From Basidiobolus meristosporus CBS 931.73 (lineage: Eukaryota; Basidiobolomycota; Basidiobolomycetes; Basidiobolales; Basidiobolaceae), in contig MCFE01000063.1 in assembly GCA_002104905.1 (NCBI GenBank), positions 124,001 through 188,000 on the forward strand: 64,000 nt of DNA, written 5' to 3'. Numbering within the stretch: position 1 is the first letter of the stretch; each line of letters begins with the position of its first letter. A model generated the notes under the pieces. The model saw only the letters and a program-made list of their open reading frames with translations. It was not told the DNA's origin and did not search any database. Position numbers and translations under genes: made by a program. Of the stretch, positions 45,557-56,732 are shown piece by piece.

Positions 45557-46441
45557 TGTGATTTTCAAGAAATTCGGAGGCTTAGATCCCATATATAATG
45601 AAATACAGCCCACGTCATTACGTATATGCGATATCTTGTAAAATATCCAAGTTTTCGTATTTTGACAATCAGGATGAATATCTAGCCAGTGAGTGGCTCA
45701 GGTGTAGCTATCCTTGGGTTACTCAACTGTATCTGTTCACCAGATTGCAAATGCTGGCTCAACTGTAAATGGATATCTGGGATGAGGTCTGGTTCTTCCG
45801 AAACCGGCTGCATACACAATATTCAGGTTTTTGATACAAACAGAATTACTAAACTGCACATCAACTCCTCTGCACTAGCTTCACGAAGCAATAGTTGGCC
45901 ATTGTGAAGGCTGCGGTGTATGGCTACTGATGTTATAACTTTACATACAAGAGTGTTTATGCAGCATCCACTGAGCGTACAGTTAACGATTAGGAACGAA
46001 ATATGCTCGCAGATATATATTGGGCGCATTGGATTCAGATATTGTTAAACATAGGTCATCAACTCTACAGCATAATGTTGGTACCGGTCGATGCAGTAAC
46101 AGCATTCTGGAGCAATATATATTTGAGAGATCTATGGCAAGTTGGCTTAGGCTATGACACTGGAAAGCCATTGGCTGAAGCCTCCTCTCGTCGTGACCAA
46201 TGGCTCCTTTCTTGGGGTTGTATGGTGAGTTAGCTGATTCGAAGACCATTCTAGTTAATCGTGATTATAAGCGTTCACGTACCCAATCTGGGCCGCTTGG
46301 ATATTTACTTTGATCAAATCCAGTGACGTGAAGTCACATAACATACCACGGTCATTTCAAAAATTACCTAATTGTGGCTACATGTATATCATAAATTACA
46401 AAGTGCTTAATCACTGCTAATCCGCACTTCTTCAATTCTTA
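45557..46441. promoter_or_regulatory. Divergent intergenic region, hydrolase and glyoxalase II genes
   Basis: 885 bases contain both promoters. Overlapping frames at 46003-46233 (+) and 46249-45983 (-) have no recognised domain and are not called. Confidence 0.4.
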
Positions 46442-47557
46442 ATGCTTCTAAACAAAACACTTCCAAGCTTGAGACTCTTACAGTCAGTTAGAAAACTTCA
46501 TACGACCCTTCCTACAGGTAGCTTAACGCCTTTTTATCCAGAGCCGAGTGATTTCTCAACTCGCTTGCAAAACTTTAGGCATGAAGGTCCTTACTATACC
46601 TGCTTTGGAGGATAATTACTCGTACTTGATTATCGACGAAAAAGCTAACGAAGCAATTGCTGTGGATCCGGTGGAGCCAAAGAAGATTCTCAAAGCTGCT
46701 ACCGAAGCCCAAGTGAAATTGACCTCCGTATTTACTACGCACCATCATTGGTATTTTATCGGCTTTTATATGGTCATTCATTTCTGCCAACTCATTTTCT
46801 CGCTCTTTACGCCAGGGATCATGCTGGCGGTAATGAAGAACTACTCTCATTGAGACCTAACCTGGCAGTGTATGGGGCAGATCCTCGAATTGCCAAACTA
46901 ACAAATTTTGTAAAAGACAATGATACCTTTAAGGTAAACGGAGTGGTCCTCCACAATCGCTCAATGCAATCTAGCTCATCGTTTCAATTTAGATTGGCTC
47001 TCTATCTATCAAAGGCCTCATGACTATTTGTCATACTAATGGGAGTATGAGCTACTTCGTAACCGATGACGCTGATAAAGCAGTCTTTACGGGAGATACC
47101 CTCTTTATTGGTAAAGCATATCTGATGTTATGTCTAGCGATTAGCTTTTAATCAGGAGGATATAGGTGGGTGTGGTCGATTTTTCGAAGGTACACCAGAA
47201 GATATGCACCACTCATTATCTTCCGTGTTGGCTTCGCTCCCCAAAGAAACGAGGGTATATTGTGGCCATGAATATACTAAATCAAATCTCAAGGTATGTG
47301 CTAAGGAGTCTCGCCTTTTTCTGCTACGACTAAACTATTTGTAGTTTGCATTGTCCGTGGATCCAGATAATACTCGACTTCAGGAAAAACTCATTTGGTG
47401 CGAGTCGAACTCGATTTCGGTGCCTAGCACCATCGGAGAGGAGCTGCAATACAACCCATTTATGCGTGTGACTGATCCAGTCATCCAAAAGAATATCGGA
47501 GAAACCAATCCGATTGACACGATGGCTAAGCTACGTGAGATGAAGAATAATTTCTAA
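46442..47557 (+). CDS. GLO2: Glyoxalase II (hydroxyacylglutathione hydrolase)
   Basis: Exons are 46442-46517, 46579-46750, 46816-46933, 46993-47110, 47166-47293 and 47345-47557, giving 274 aa. A basic, hydroxyl-rich leader ([20 protein letters not shown]) suggests mitochondrial targeting, with an internal Met as a possible cytosolic start. The metallo-beta-lactamase fold carries the metal site TTHHHWDHAGG, the second His in [12 protein letters not shown], the bridging Asp in [18 protein letters not shown], and the third His in [20 protein letters not shown]. The enzyme hydrolyses S-lactoylglutathione to lactate and glutathione. The third intron was fixed with donor AAG/GTAAAC and acceptor TTTAG/ATT, which restores [16 protein letters not shown]. 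The usual Pro of TPCHT is Ile here. Confidence 0.93.
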
Positions 47558-49142
47558 TAATCAGTAAACAAGCTCGCGAGAGGAATAAATACAGTGTAAT
47601 AGGCGTTGATGTGCCAATGGACGAAATAGTGCTTCCAAGTAACCACTTACTGAAAATTTGAGCTTTGATGTATAAAATTGCGGTAATTTGGCTTGATCCT
47701 TGGGCTAAATGGTCTATGTATGCCTATTCAATGCGGTCGCGGTACTGTCCCCTCAAGGGCGAGGATGATGTGTGATTTACTTCAGAATTTGGCGAAACAT
47801 CGGCTATATCCAGGCTCGATAAACTTTTCGCACCCTTCCATAACTCATTGATATCTATTACCATAAAATACCGTGCAGTCATAGAGCTTGATGATGGTAA
47901 GATCACTTGGTTTCAGGTGTGATGGATAGAAATAAGTTACCCAGTTCCCACTCCCTGTCATTTTGGTATCATATTCAGCCCTCGATTCTAATTCTTGCAT
48001 TTGCAGTCACTTGATCTATTCTCTAGAGCTGTATAACACAAGGCCATTGCTATTCATAGTTAGATACCCTGACATAGATTCGTGCTCTCATATTGTTCAG
48101 CACATCAATTAGTCCATGTATGAGCTCTTCAAGGCTACTGCCACTATAGAATGCCACCAATGAGATAATCAGTAGGTTCTTTCTGGTCCAAAATTCATCT
48201 TCTACATATGGAGCATCCCAACATTTACCCGTTCATGGCGCCTTCCCAACTTTCCTAATCAACAAAGGTAGTATTACAGGAGGAATGGGGCCCATAAAGG
48301 ATAAAGCCAGGCGCATCTAGATTTAGAAGTGGCCTCGAGTGAACCGGAGTGTCGTCATTGTACCATCCTGCTTACAAAATGCATCAACGACCATCAACAG
48401 AAGATAATATCTTCAAATTTGTTCCAGGAGAGGGTAACAGACACGCGAATGCGTAGTATGTTAACATCCAGATGATCGTAGTATGTTGACTTTTGAATCA
48501 TTGTGTTCGCGTTCCCAGTCGATGCTACACATGCAAACTCTGGAATTAGCTGTGACTATTCATTTAGGCACCGTGTGTTAGTGTTATCAGTCCAGTAGAG
48601 TCATGGTGCCAGTTTGTATTACCGCATCTGGTGAGTTATTTTTGGCTACATGCCGCAGAATGTTGTGCAATGATTCTCTTTTATACGATTGCTTGCAGTG
48701 CACTATTTAGGAAGTAAAGGAACATGTGAGTAGAGAAAATGTGCAACAAGATGCAACAAGTTACAACAAGTTCGAATACACAATGGGGTGACAACTCGGC
48801 AAATTGATAAGCCATTCATGTAGCCAGCCCTGCGCATTCTTGAAATGAAGCCTGACGTTTTGACTTTGCCATAACTGGATTTTGCAAGAATAGCAAAGAC
48901 CATGATGGATAGTACCCTGAGGCTCAAGTAATTATAATTAATGAGAATGAAACCTGATTTGCAATCCCCGCTGTTGGCGAGAGAATTTTACTATATTTGA
49001 ACAGTACACCAATATCATATCAAGATATCCATTCACAGTTTGTCACTAGTTCCGGTCTCTGAAATCCACCAAACTAGGTGTACAGGCCTGGGATATGAAA
49101 AAAAACTGCCACATGCAGCGGGAAGGTTGACCCTACAACTGC
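47558..49142. other. Intergenic, no gene recognised
   Basis: About 1.6 kb without a supported gene. Short minus-strand frames (47906-47724, 48927-48703) have no domains. It ends at the TATA box of the first AA11 gene. Confidence 0.4.
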
Positions 49143-49149
49143 TATAAAA
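49143..49149 (+). promoter_or_regulatory. TATA box of AA11 gene 1
   Basis: TATAAAA is 106 bases before the ATG at 49249. Confidence 0.5.
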
Positions 49150-49248
49150 TGTTGCCGAATGGTGCATTGATTTCACAACCTCAAGTTTTTCACCGGTTGA
49201 AAACTCATCTCCATTTTTACTCCGTACTTTTTCTGTGAAAAAGATAAC

Positions 49249-50298
49249 ATGCTTGCTAAAGTTGCTTTCACTCTCACGACTTTCTGCGCATTGGGCTCGC
49301 TGGTTTCCGCTCATATGGAGATGACAAACCCACCTCCACGTGAATCCAAGTTCAACCCCTATTACAAGGATGGCCAAATCGACTATGATATGACCTCTCC
49401 TTTGGGTGGCCAAGTAAGTACTCCACATTAGGCTCCTTCACCACCTGTATATATCTCACCTAACCATCTTAACCCTCACCTTGCCTCTCAGTGGACTTAT
49501 CCATGCCGTGGGTACGGACCAGGCCCCAGTGTGGCCACCTATCAAGCTGGAGGAACCGTTGGAGTTGATCTCGACGGTGGAGCTGTCCACAACGGTGGCC
49601 ATTGCCAATTCTCGCTCTCCGTTGACGGAGGAAAGACGTTCGTGGTGATGAAGACAGTGATGGGTGACTGTATGATTGCCGCTCGTCATTACGACGTTCC
49701 CATTCCCAAGAATGCGCCCAATGGGAAGGCGACCTTTGCCTGGACTTGGATCAACAAGACCGGGAATCGCGAATACTACATGAACTGTGCGGATATCACC
49801 ATCCAAGGCGGCAGCGGAAAGTGCATTAGCGGGCCCAAGAATCTGATCGCTGACCTTCCTGGATATCCCACCATCCCTGAGTTCACCAATGGAGGCTACG
49901 ATGGGTCGGACCTGATGGCGAAGCGACCCATTGTTACCTCATGCTCGAATGGCAGTACCTCCGATGACAGTGGTAGCAATCCTCCACCAGCCAGCTCAAG
50001 CACCAGCTCATCGAGTACTCCATCCAAGACTGCCAAAAGCAAGCAAGGAGGCTCTTACAAGAAACCACAAGAAACAAGTGCACCTGAAGCACCTTCCATT
50101 ACCACCGACTCCAACTCAGAGCCCACAGAATCACGAGGTCAACAGGCTTCTACTGGAGCTTCACAAGCTTGTGAGATCAAGTGTTTGGGTGGCCCTAATT
50201 TCCAAGTTTGCGGTGATGGAGGGCAGACAGCGTTCCAAAAAAGGTGCGCTCTGGGTACAACATGCCACATGCAGGATGGTCAGGCTGCTTGTACCTAA
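49249..50298 (+). CDS. AA11-type lytic polysaccharide monooxygenase, copy 1
   Basis: Exons are 49249-49413 and 49492-50298, giving 323 aa. Signal peptide cleavage after LVSA would expose His22 as the mature N-terminus (HMEMTNPPPRESKFNP), the first ligand of the copper histidine brace. The second brace His is in AVHNGGHCQFSLS, and the axial Tyr in WTWINKTGNREYYMNCADIT, exactly in the AA11 arrangement. AA11 enzymes oxidatively cut chitin. After the catalytic domain comes a Ser/Thr/Pro-rich linker and a 41-residue C-terminal module with six Cys (CEIKCLGG...VCGDGG...RCALGTTCHMQDGQAAC), probably chitin-binding. The catalytic block and intron are almost identical to copy 2 while both ends differ. 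A role in wall remodelling or attack on chitinous hosts or prey is inference. Confidence 0.9.
49309..50024 (+). repeat. Near-identical block shared with AA11 copy 2 (unit 1)
   Basis: This segment matches 51580-52295 at a constant offset of 2271 bases with only a handful of differences, several of them inside the intron (for example TGTATATATC versus TGGACATATC). Identity starts at the codon before the mature His and stops at the linker. Signal-peptide and tail sequences outside are clearly diverged. Confidence 0.88.
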
Positions 50299-51409
50299 TC
50301 AGTAACAAAAAAACACACCAAATCTAAACTAAAATTGTATCAGTCGATCTACTGAAAGTGTTATTAAAAATTTGGTTTCGCATTATATTTTCATGGATCC
50401 TTGGAAGTACATCCAATATCTAGTTTCATCCTTATACATATTATCCTTTTTACTTCATAACGGCCCTGAAAGTTGCTATTGCTAGTGAATTAAGCTAGTA
50501 GTAGGCTGTGCAGATAAGACAAGCGCAATATACCACATTGCATAAGTGGGCAATGCACCTTTAGTAACGGTTCTACCTGCCAAATCTTTCGAAGAGGCTG
50601 TCATGGACGGGAGTGAAGTCTAAAAACGCGGAAGTGATACAGCAATTCAGTGATCTCATCATTCAGTTTTCTGACACTCAATTTGTACACATCGGGCTTT
50701 AATAGGAAATCAGCGCTCGGGGTCCCATAATACCCTAAAAATGTAGACCGTTTTAGGAAAAATTCGCAGGGAAATTATGCAAATGAAAGATGGTTACTTG
50801 TATCACAACAGTGCGATCTCTTGAATACCAAAAACGATAGTAGCTTGATATGCGCTATTTTCCGCCATACACCGTCAATCCTTTGTTCAATTGGAATGGA
50901 AATACAAATATATATCATAAAATCACCTGTACACTTGGCTGAACTCTAAACAATACAAAACAATATGCTGTGTTTATTCGTCGGATTGTACCCAAGCGGA
51001 TATCGGATGAACACGCTAGGAGTATATGAATCAACTCTCATATCACGAACTAAATGACTTACATAATATCAGCAGACCAGAGACACTCGTACCTGTATTT
51101 ACTAAAAGGGTTGTGGTAATTGAACAGCAACTACATCTGGTGTATAGTATTTATTACATCTTTCACAATATTCGACAAAGAGTTCTTGGATATTACCTGC
51201 TGTAGGTCTTGCATTTATTTACCCCCAGATAGTTATCAACTAGTCACAGACGCTAGTATGGATTTTCCGTTTGCCATCACCGTTGTAGCAGGACTATTCT
51301 AAGTAAGGCTATTTTCGGCATCAATGTAGATCGGTAAAAGTATAGACGCTGAAATCTCTAAGAATATCCTCGTCCACACTTTCTTATTAAGTAGCAAAAA
51401 GGAGAATGG
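50299..51409. other. Intergenic between the two AA11 genes
   Basis: 1.1 kb of AT-rich sequence with no supported gene. It does not resemble the corresponding flank of the other copy, so the duplication block does not extend here. Confidence 0.45.
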
Positions 51410-51417
51410 TATATAAG
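51410..51417 (+). promoter_or_regulatory. TATA box of AA11 gene 2
   Basis: TATATAAG is 113 bases before the ATG at 51523. Confidence 0.5.
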
Positions 51418-51522
51418 TGCCTTCCTGGCCCGTTCTATGATCATCATTTAAAAGTGCAACAGATTTCACAGGTTGAAATCACCTTTCGTTACTCTTCTAC
51501 TGCTATCTATCTTAAGGGTGAG

Positions 51523-52578
51523 ATGCTCAAAATCGCAGCTTCGGTGTTCCTTTTTGTCACTCTTGGTGCTCCAGTACTGGCTCATATGGAGATGACAAAC
51601 CCGCCTCCACGTGAATCCAAGTTCAACCCCTATTACAAGGATGGCCAAATCGACTATGATATGACCTCTCCTTTGGGTGGCCAAGTAAGTACTCCACATT
51701 AGGCTCCTTCACCACCTGGACATATCTCACCTAACCATCTTAACCCTCACCTTGCTTCTCAGTGGACTTATCCATGCCGTGGGTACGGACCAGGCCCCAG
51801 TGTGGCCACCTATCAAGCTGGAGGAACCGTTGGAGTTGATCTCGACGGTGGAGCTGTCCACAACGGTGGCCATTGCCAATTCTCGCTCTCCGTTGACGGA
51901 GGAAAGACGTTCGTGGTGATGAAGACAGTGATGGGTGACTGTATGATTGCCGCTCGTCATTACGACGTTCCCATTCCCAAGAATGCGCCCAATGGGAAGG
52001 CGACCTTTGCCTGGACTTGGATCAACAAGACCGGGAATCGCGAATACTACATGAACTGTGCGGATATCACCATCCAAGGCGGCAGCGGAAAGTGCATTAG
52101 CGGGCCCAAGAATCTGATCGCTGACCTTCCTGGATATCCCACCATCCCTGAGTTCACCAATGGAGGCTACGATGGGTCGGACCTGATGGCGAAGCGACCC
52201 ATTGTTACCTCATGCTCGAATGGCAGTACCTCCGATGACAGTGGTAGCAATCCTCCACCAGCCAGCTCAAGCACCAGCTCATCGAGTACTCCATCTAAGG
52301 CTGCTACTAGCAAGAAAGGTAAAGGAGAATCATATAAGAAGCCAGAGGAGGCTAGAAACGAAGTACCTGCTACTGGCAATTCCTCCGGCTCTGGTACTGG
52401 TGCTGGGACTAATTATCCTTCAGAGCCATCAAATGGGAATCCTACCACTTGTGAGAGCAAGTGCCTTGGTGGACCCCACTTTCAAGTTTGCGGTAATGGA
52501 GGCACCACTGCCTTCAAGATGGTTTGCGCCTTGGGCACTACCTGCCATATGCAAGATGGCGTAGTCGCTTGCTACTAA
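51523..52578 (+). CDS. AA11-type lytic polysaccharide monooxygenase, copy 2
   Basis: Exons are 51523-51684 and 51763-52578, giving 325 aa. The signal peptide (MLKIAASVFLFVTLGAPVLA) is unlike that of copy 1, but cleavage again exposes a His (HMEMTNPPP). From that His to the start of the linker, the protein is identical to copy 1, including the AVHNGG and GNREYYMNC copper-site motifs, and the intron differs at only a few bases. The linker after SSSTPSK is different: Gly/Asn/Glu-rich rather than Glu/Pro-rich. The six-Cys C-terminal module is diverged but homologous (CESKCLGGPHFQVCGNGG, CALGTTCHMQDG). The pattern points to gene conversion of the catalytic region between old tandem paralogues. Confidence 0.9.
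51580..52295 (+). repeat. Near-identical block shared with AA11 copy 1 (unit 2)
   Basis: Partner of 49309-50024, with the same intron position and no indel between the copies. Confidence 0.88.
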
Positions 52579-53151
52579 TTTATTAGGCATTCAATATTTT
52601 TGGATTAATTCTAAATATGCATTACATTTGAACCTCGAGGTCTCTTTCAATTGGATCTTAATTATGGGCATTTGAAGCCAGATCAGTTTGAAGTATATAA
52701 AGTACTTGGAATATTTCCAACGTCCAGTATTCAATGGCAACCGCTCTTATTGGCAGTTTTATTATATTTATGTACATTGCGTTTGAAGCTATATTGCGAG
52801 TTACTTCTGGCACATCGCAGTAGGTCTCAATTTACGCGAGTAGGGTGTGTTGAATATGATTATTGGATTTGGTCTGGGAATCATGTTCGTATGGCTTGCA
52901 TTTCATGACTCGATCAGTGATTACCTATTTCATTTCTTTTATACCCCCCTTCCCATTGGCATTAGGGCTGATTGGCTATTTAGGGCTGGTTTGTTACTTG
53001 TTGACAGTACAAAGTATCAGAATATTTGGAACAAAGTAAACTTTTATTGCTCTCAATTGCGAATGTCGATGTGTATTTCTTTGCCACAACTGAGCAAGTG
53101 CATAGCCCCATAAGCCGTTAGCCTTCATGTTGGGTCAGCTGCCACATATGA
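52579..53151. other. Intergenic, possible tiny ORF behind a TATA box
   Basis: A TATATAAA at 52694-52701 precedes ATG 52734, which opens only 29 codons with one hydrophobic stretch (ALIGSFIIFMYIAFEAIL). A second plus-strand frame (52847-53113) is also hydrophobic at its start. No splice model joining them in frame was found, so no gene is called. Confidence 0.3.
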
Positions 53152-54243
53152 TCAAATATTTTTTAGCTGATTACCAAGAGATAGACGGCTGTCGTGTTCT
53201 TGAACGCGCTCTTCACAATCGGCATCCTGATGAATCAAGTATCCTGACCAGCCCTCTGAACTACACCTCCAGCCATTGATATGAGCAAGGTAAGTCAAAA
53301 TTGATTGGTCTTGTCGATGATTCGCTCTGCTAGACCCCTTGGGTGCAATGCAATCCTGGCGTAGAGCGCACTCCCTAAAGGGCCGTATGACGGTGTTCAT
53401 TATGGTTCGATTTTCGCTATTCAAGCCTATAAGTGCGCCATTACAGTTCCTCAAATTAGAGTATTTTTCGATCGAATCCTTGAAGAAATCGAACACGCCT
53501 GGATGTGTGTAATCCCTCACTGTCCCACTACTGCTTGGACTCCAGAATCCGTGCTCTTCGATATGCCTAACCGCTTTGCGAAGAAAATGTGGGAAGACAC
53601 GATTTCCAGAATCCATCCAAAGTAGTGCACCTGGAAACTCGTCCGCAACTTCATTGATCATACCTGCTTTCCAGGCGTACTCTCCACGGCTCTTGTTGAT
53701 ATCCCAAAATTTCGGGTATTTTGTAAAATCGAATCTTTTAAGGTGATGGAAATAACCTTTATCCTGCAGACCAAGTAACTTGGACCGCTCCTCATCCCGT
53801 AAATTCATGTCATAAACCACGATTCTTGGTAATGCTCTCTTATCCAGGAACGATCTAGTATCATGCAGAGAGTACAGGAATCCCAGCAAAGGGCAGAAGT
53901 GGTTCGGGCTTGCTGCTGTGACTATAGTGTAGCGAAAGTGATCTGAGATTAACTTCTCCTGATCTCCTTGGGCTGTCTATTGTATTAGAAGCAAATCTTT
54001 CAGGTTCAAGCAGAAAGAAAATTTACCGATGCCACAGGTAGAATTCGCCTTGAAATTCCTCAATTTTGTCATACCAAAAAACCCCGCTCCTATCAACAAT
54101 AAGAACACCTGGAAAAGAAAACTCCTTCTCACAGAGAGATGGCGATAATTGTTGTTTTCTGGAAGAGCCTTTTTTTTTATGTGTGGTATCTTTGGTGTTG
54201 TTTGGAAAGCCTTGTTTGTCGCAATCTTGGATAATGGCATCAT
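53152..54243 (-). CDS. Type II membrane protein with DUF1647-like glycosyltransferase-type domain
   Basis: Exons are 54243-54027 and 53966-53152, giving 343 aa. A basic cytosolic N-terminus is followed by one signal anchor (FLFQVFLLLIGAGFFGM), so the bulk is lumenal. The lumenal domain has the features of DUF1647-like / GT-A-related proteins: YTIVTAASPNHFCPLLGFLY, RIVVYDMNLRDEE, FDFTKYPKFWDINKSRGEYA, WKAGMINEVADEF, and GALLWMDSGNRVFP, where Asp would be the expected metal or sugar-nucleotide contact. A His-rich C-terminal part follows, with RANHRQDQSILTYLAHI. It is probably a Golgi glycosyltransferase of unknown specificity. The acceptor at 53967 (CCCAAG) was chosen over the nearer AATAG because only it keeps the frame. 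A TATAAAAG on the minus strand near 54501-54508 may be the promoter, with a pyrimidine-rich leader. Confidence 0.72.
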
Positions 54244-56732
54244 CAGCTATGGTAAAAATTCGGGGATGGTCCGGATTTGTTGACAGGCGGGTAGCAAAGA
54301 GGTTGGCTGAAAGATACAAACTGAGCTCAAGTAGGATGTATATTCTTTATGGTACAAGCAGAAAAAGAACCGTGGAATACGGAGAATGAACAAGAAAAGT
54401 GAACAAAAGTGCGCAGTTGAAACGAAGTTAGTAGAAAAGAGCCTGCTTTTCTTCCCAAGATACTGGTATGTGTGTGCCTGGACTCAAACCACACCCAGGC
54501 TTTTATACGAAAACACGGTGTTCACCAGATAGCACGGTTGATACTAAAGGAATATCTATCATATGCTAACTCGTTTTCCCACTGCGCTGATCCCCTGCAT
54601 GCTCTAATCCTAATTGGATTGCTTGGTTGGGGTAATCAAATCAGGTCAGATTAGTGTGAAGACCCAAAAGCCATTGCTTATTGCTCATACTCCTCTAAAT
54701 TTCCAATATATATCAAAGGAGCTGATTTAACTATCCCCTATGTGTAATTAGAATAATTAGAATAGGTGATATAGCGGATGTTGCGTTGTCTCATTTCCCA
54801 TATCTCCAAAACGGAAATTTGGACTTGTAAACCTGACAAAAACGGAAAAATTTCCACTTGCTACTAGCATATGTTCAAGGTCGTTTCAGATTCATTTTGG
54901 ATGATAAAACCAGATTGGCTGAAATGTCACTTTCGTAAGAATCCTCAAACTAGTTGCTAGTACAATGAGTTCTTTGGCAATTATCAATCTATGTGTAAGA
55001 GTTATTGGTACAGGAACTTGTGGTACGAGAACAATCCACCAGTCACGATTGAATACACCACCAAGTTCAATACATATCCAAATTTTGCACCTGGCAATTG
55101 TGCCTGTAAACCTGCTGAAATTCTTGAACTTTCGACTGTTTTCAGGAACACTCAGTGCTAAGTGCGGAATATAGTAATTGTAGCATTCCTTACCCGTGAT
55201 ACTGCTTTCAAAAACTGCTGTTTAGGATATTGTTCATGTGTCCAATTCGAAGTAGAAATCTACTACTTTTCTTCAGGTCTCGTCCTACCTCGAGTAATAT
55301 TTGTAATGTATTTATAGCGATTGCAACTGTAATGACCATTCGGATAACTTAACTTTAAACCGGAAGCCAGATTTCTTGCATAATCTTATTAAAACCATAG
55401 TCAAATTCAACCTGCCAATATCTTAATTCCTCAAAGGGCTGTAAAATAATTGGGAAGAGCCGCTAACTACATTCAGGGATTTCCCTCACACTACCCTTGC
55501 CAACACTCCCTGTTGATGCGCTTTGTAAGGCATAATAGGTATGCACAAAGCCCTGCCCCTCTACACGTTGCAAATAGCTATACCTTTCCAAAAACATTCT
55601 GGGATATCCAAATACTTCTATCCCTTTCGCCTGTATCTTCAAGGTGATTCCATTTGTAGACCAACTTTATTAGTGCTCTGTAAGCATTAATGGCTGTCAT
55701 GATGGCGATGGCTCGATTATAACCACAATGGCCAGCGCCCGCATAACATATCGAATAGGAGAGCTCTTGAGTCAACTGTGTAAATGCTTATTAAGGGTAC
55801 AGTGAAAGCAGCGCATACCGTTTGATGATGCACTTACATATGGGTTGGACAGTGGTGGCATCGCTATGTGTGCAATGTTCAAAAGGCGCTATTTGCAAGG
55901 TAGGTTGTACAGTGTAATTTATTTGGTATCCTAGTAAGCCTGAAACCCGGCTGATTTTGGCCAAACGTTTCAAGACCCTAAGAAATTCCGCCTTGGCACA
56001 TGTGATGGTATGAGTCCATTGTGGCACGAAAAATCAGTGGTAGTATCTGGCCAATAGATGAAAATCCCCGCGTCCTTCATCTACCACCAAAGAAAACGGC
56101 ACGTCCAATGGATTTGTTGCTGGTATGCCCATGAGCTTCTGATTAGATATCAGCGATTCAATTTAAGGTTGGTAGGTTAATTTATCCCATCACTGTCTGA
56201 CGACTTAGTATACACCATTAGCTTGCTATGCCATTTATATGTAGTCTTCCTACTAGGATACATAGATAGCTCAGCCAAGTCAATTTGCTCTCTTCATCAA
56301 CAATTGAATACTCAATGGAGTTATAGAGTACTCGTTCCGAGCCAATGCCACCTGGAATTCAGATTCGACATGCTTTAGGATTGTGGTCGTTCCATAACAC
56401 AAACGATCTCATCCAATACAATAAAAACGTTTTCCCAACTATTGCATCAGGTTTTTAGTACTCTACTTTATGCGGATCATCCACATTCCCACGTTGTCCA
56501 TTTATTGGTAATCATAGAGTGCCATCTCACAAATGTTACTTCGGGCACGAAAGTTCCACATCCAGTGTTTTCATCTACGCTGGACCAATGAATTCCACAT
56601 GAGGGGAAGCTTTCCTGTTCTGAGTATATACCTTTTAGAGGCGGGGACATCAAGCTTCTTGTGATATAAATTTCATAGCTGGCAACTTGGTGATTACCTA
56701 TCGGGACTTCACTAGTCATTGCTGATCTAGAA
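54244..56732. other. Long intergenic region, possible decayed gene fragment
   Basis: About 2.5 kb without a supported gene. On the minus strand, about 56030-55578, two open frames are separated by a textbook intron-like segment (GTAAGT donor near 55845; an acceptor ACACAG after a TTAATAAG branch-like word near 55775). The joined frame is short, has no start codon context or recognised domain, and may be a decayed gene. The minus frame 56719-56477 also lacks a domain. The GDPD promoter is at the right end. Confidence 0.35.

Noticed and set aside
46934-46992. Alternative splicing of glyoxalase II with a GC donor inside 46970-46975
   Set aside because: It also gave an open frame, but the GT donor after AAG at 46933 with acceptor at 46992 restores the conserved [14 protein letters not shown] spacing and has a better consensus.
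49456-49806. 116-aa minus-strand frame antisense to AA11 copy 1, repeated at 51727-52077
   Set aside because: It is the reverse strand of the conserved LPMO exon and appears twice only because the coding block is duplicated. No start context or domain.
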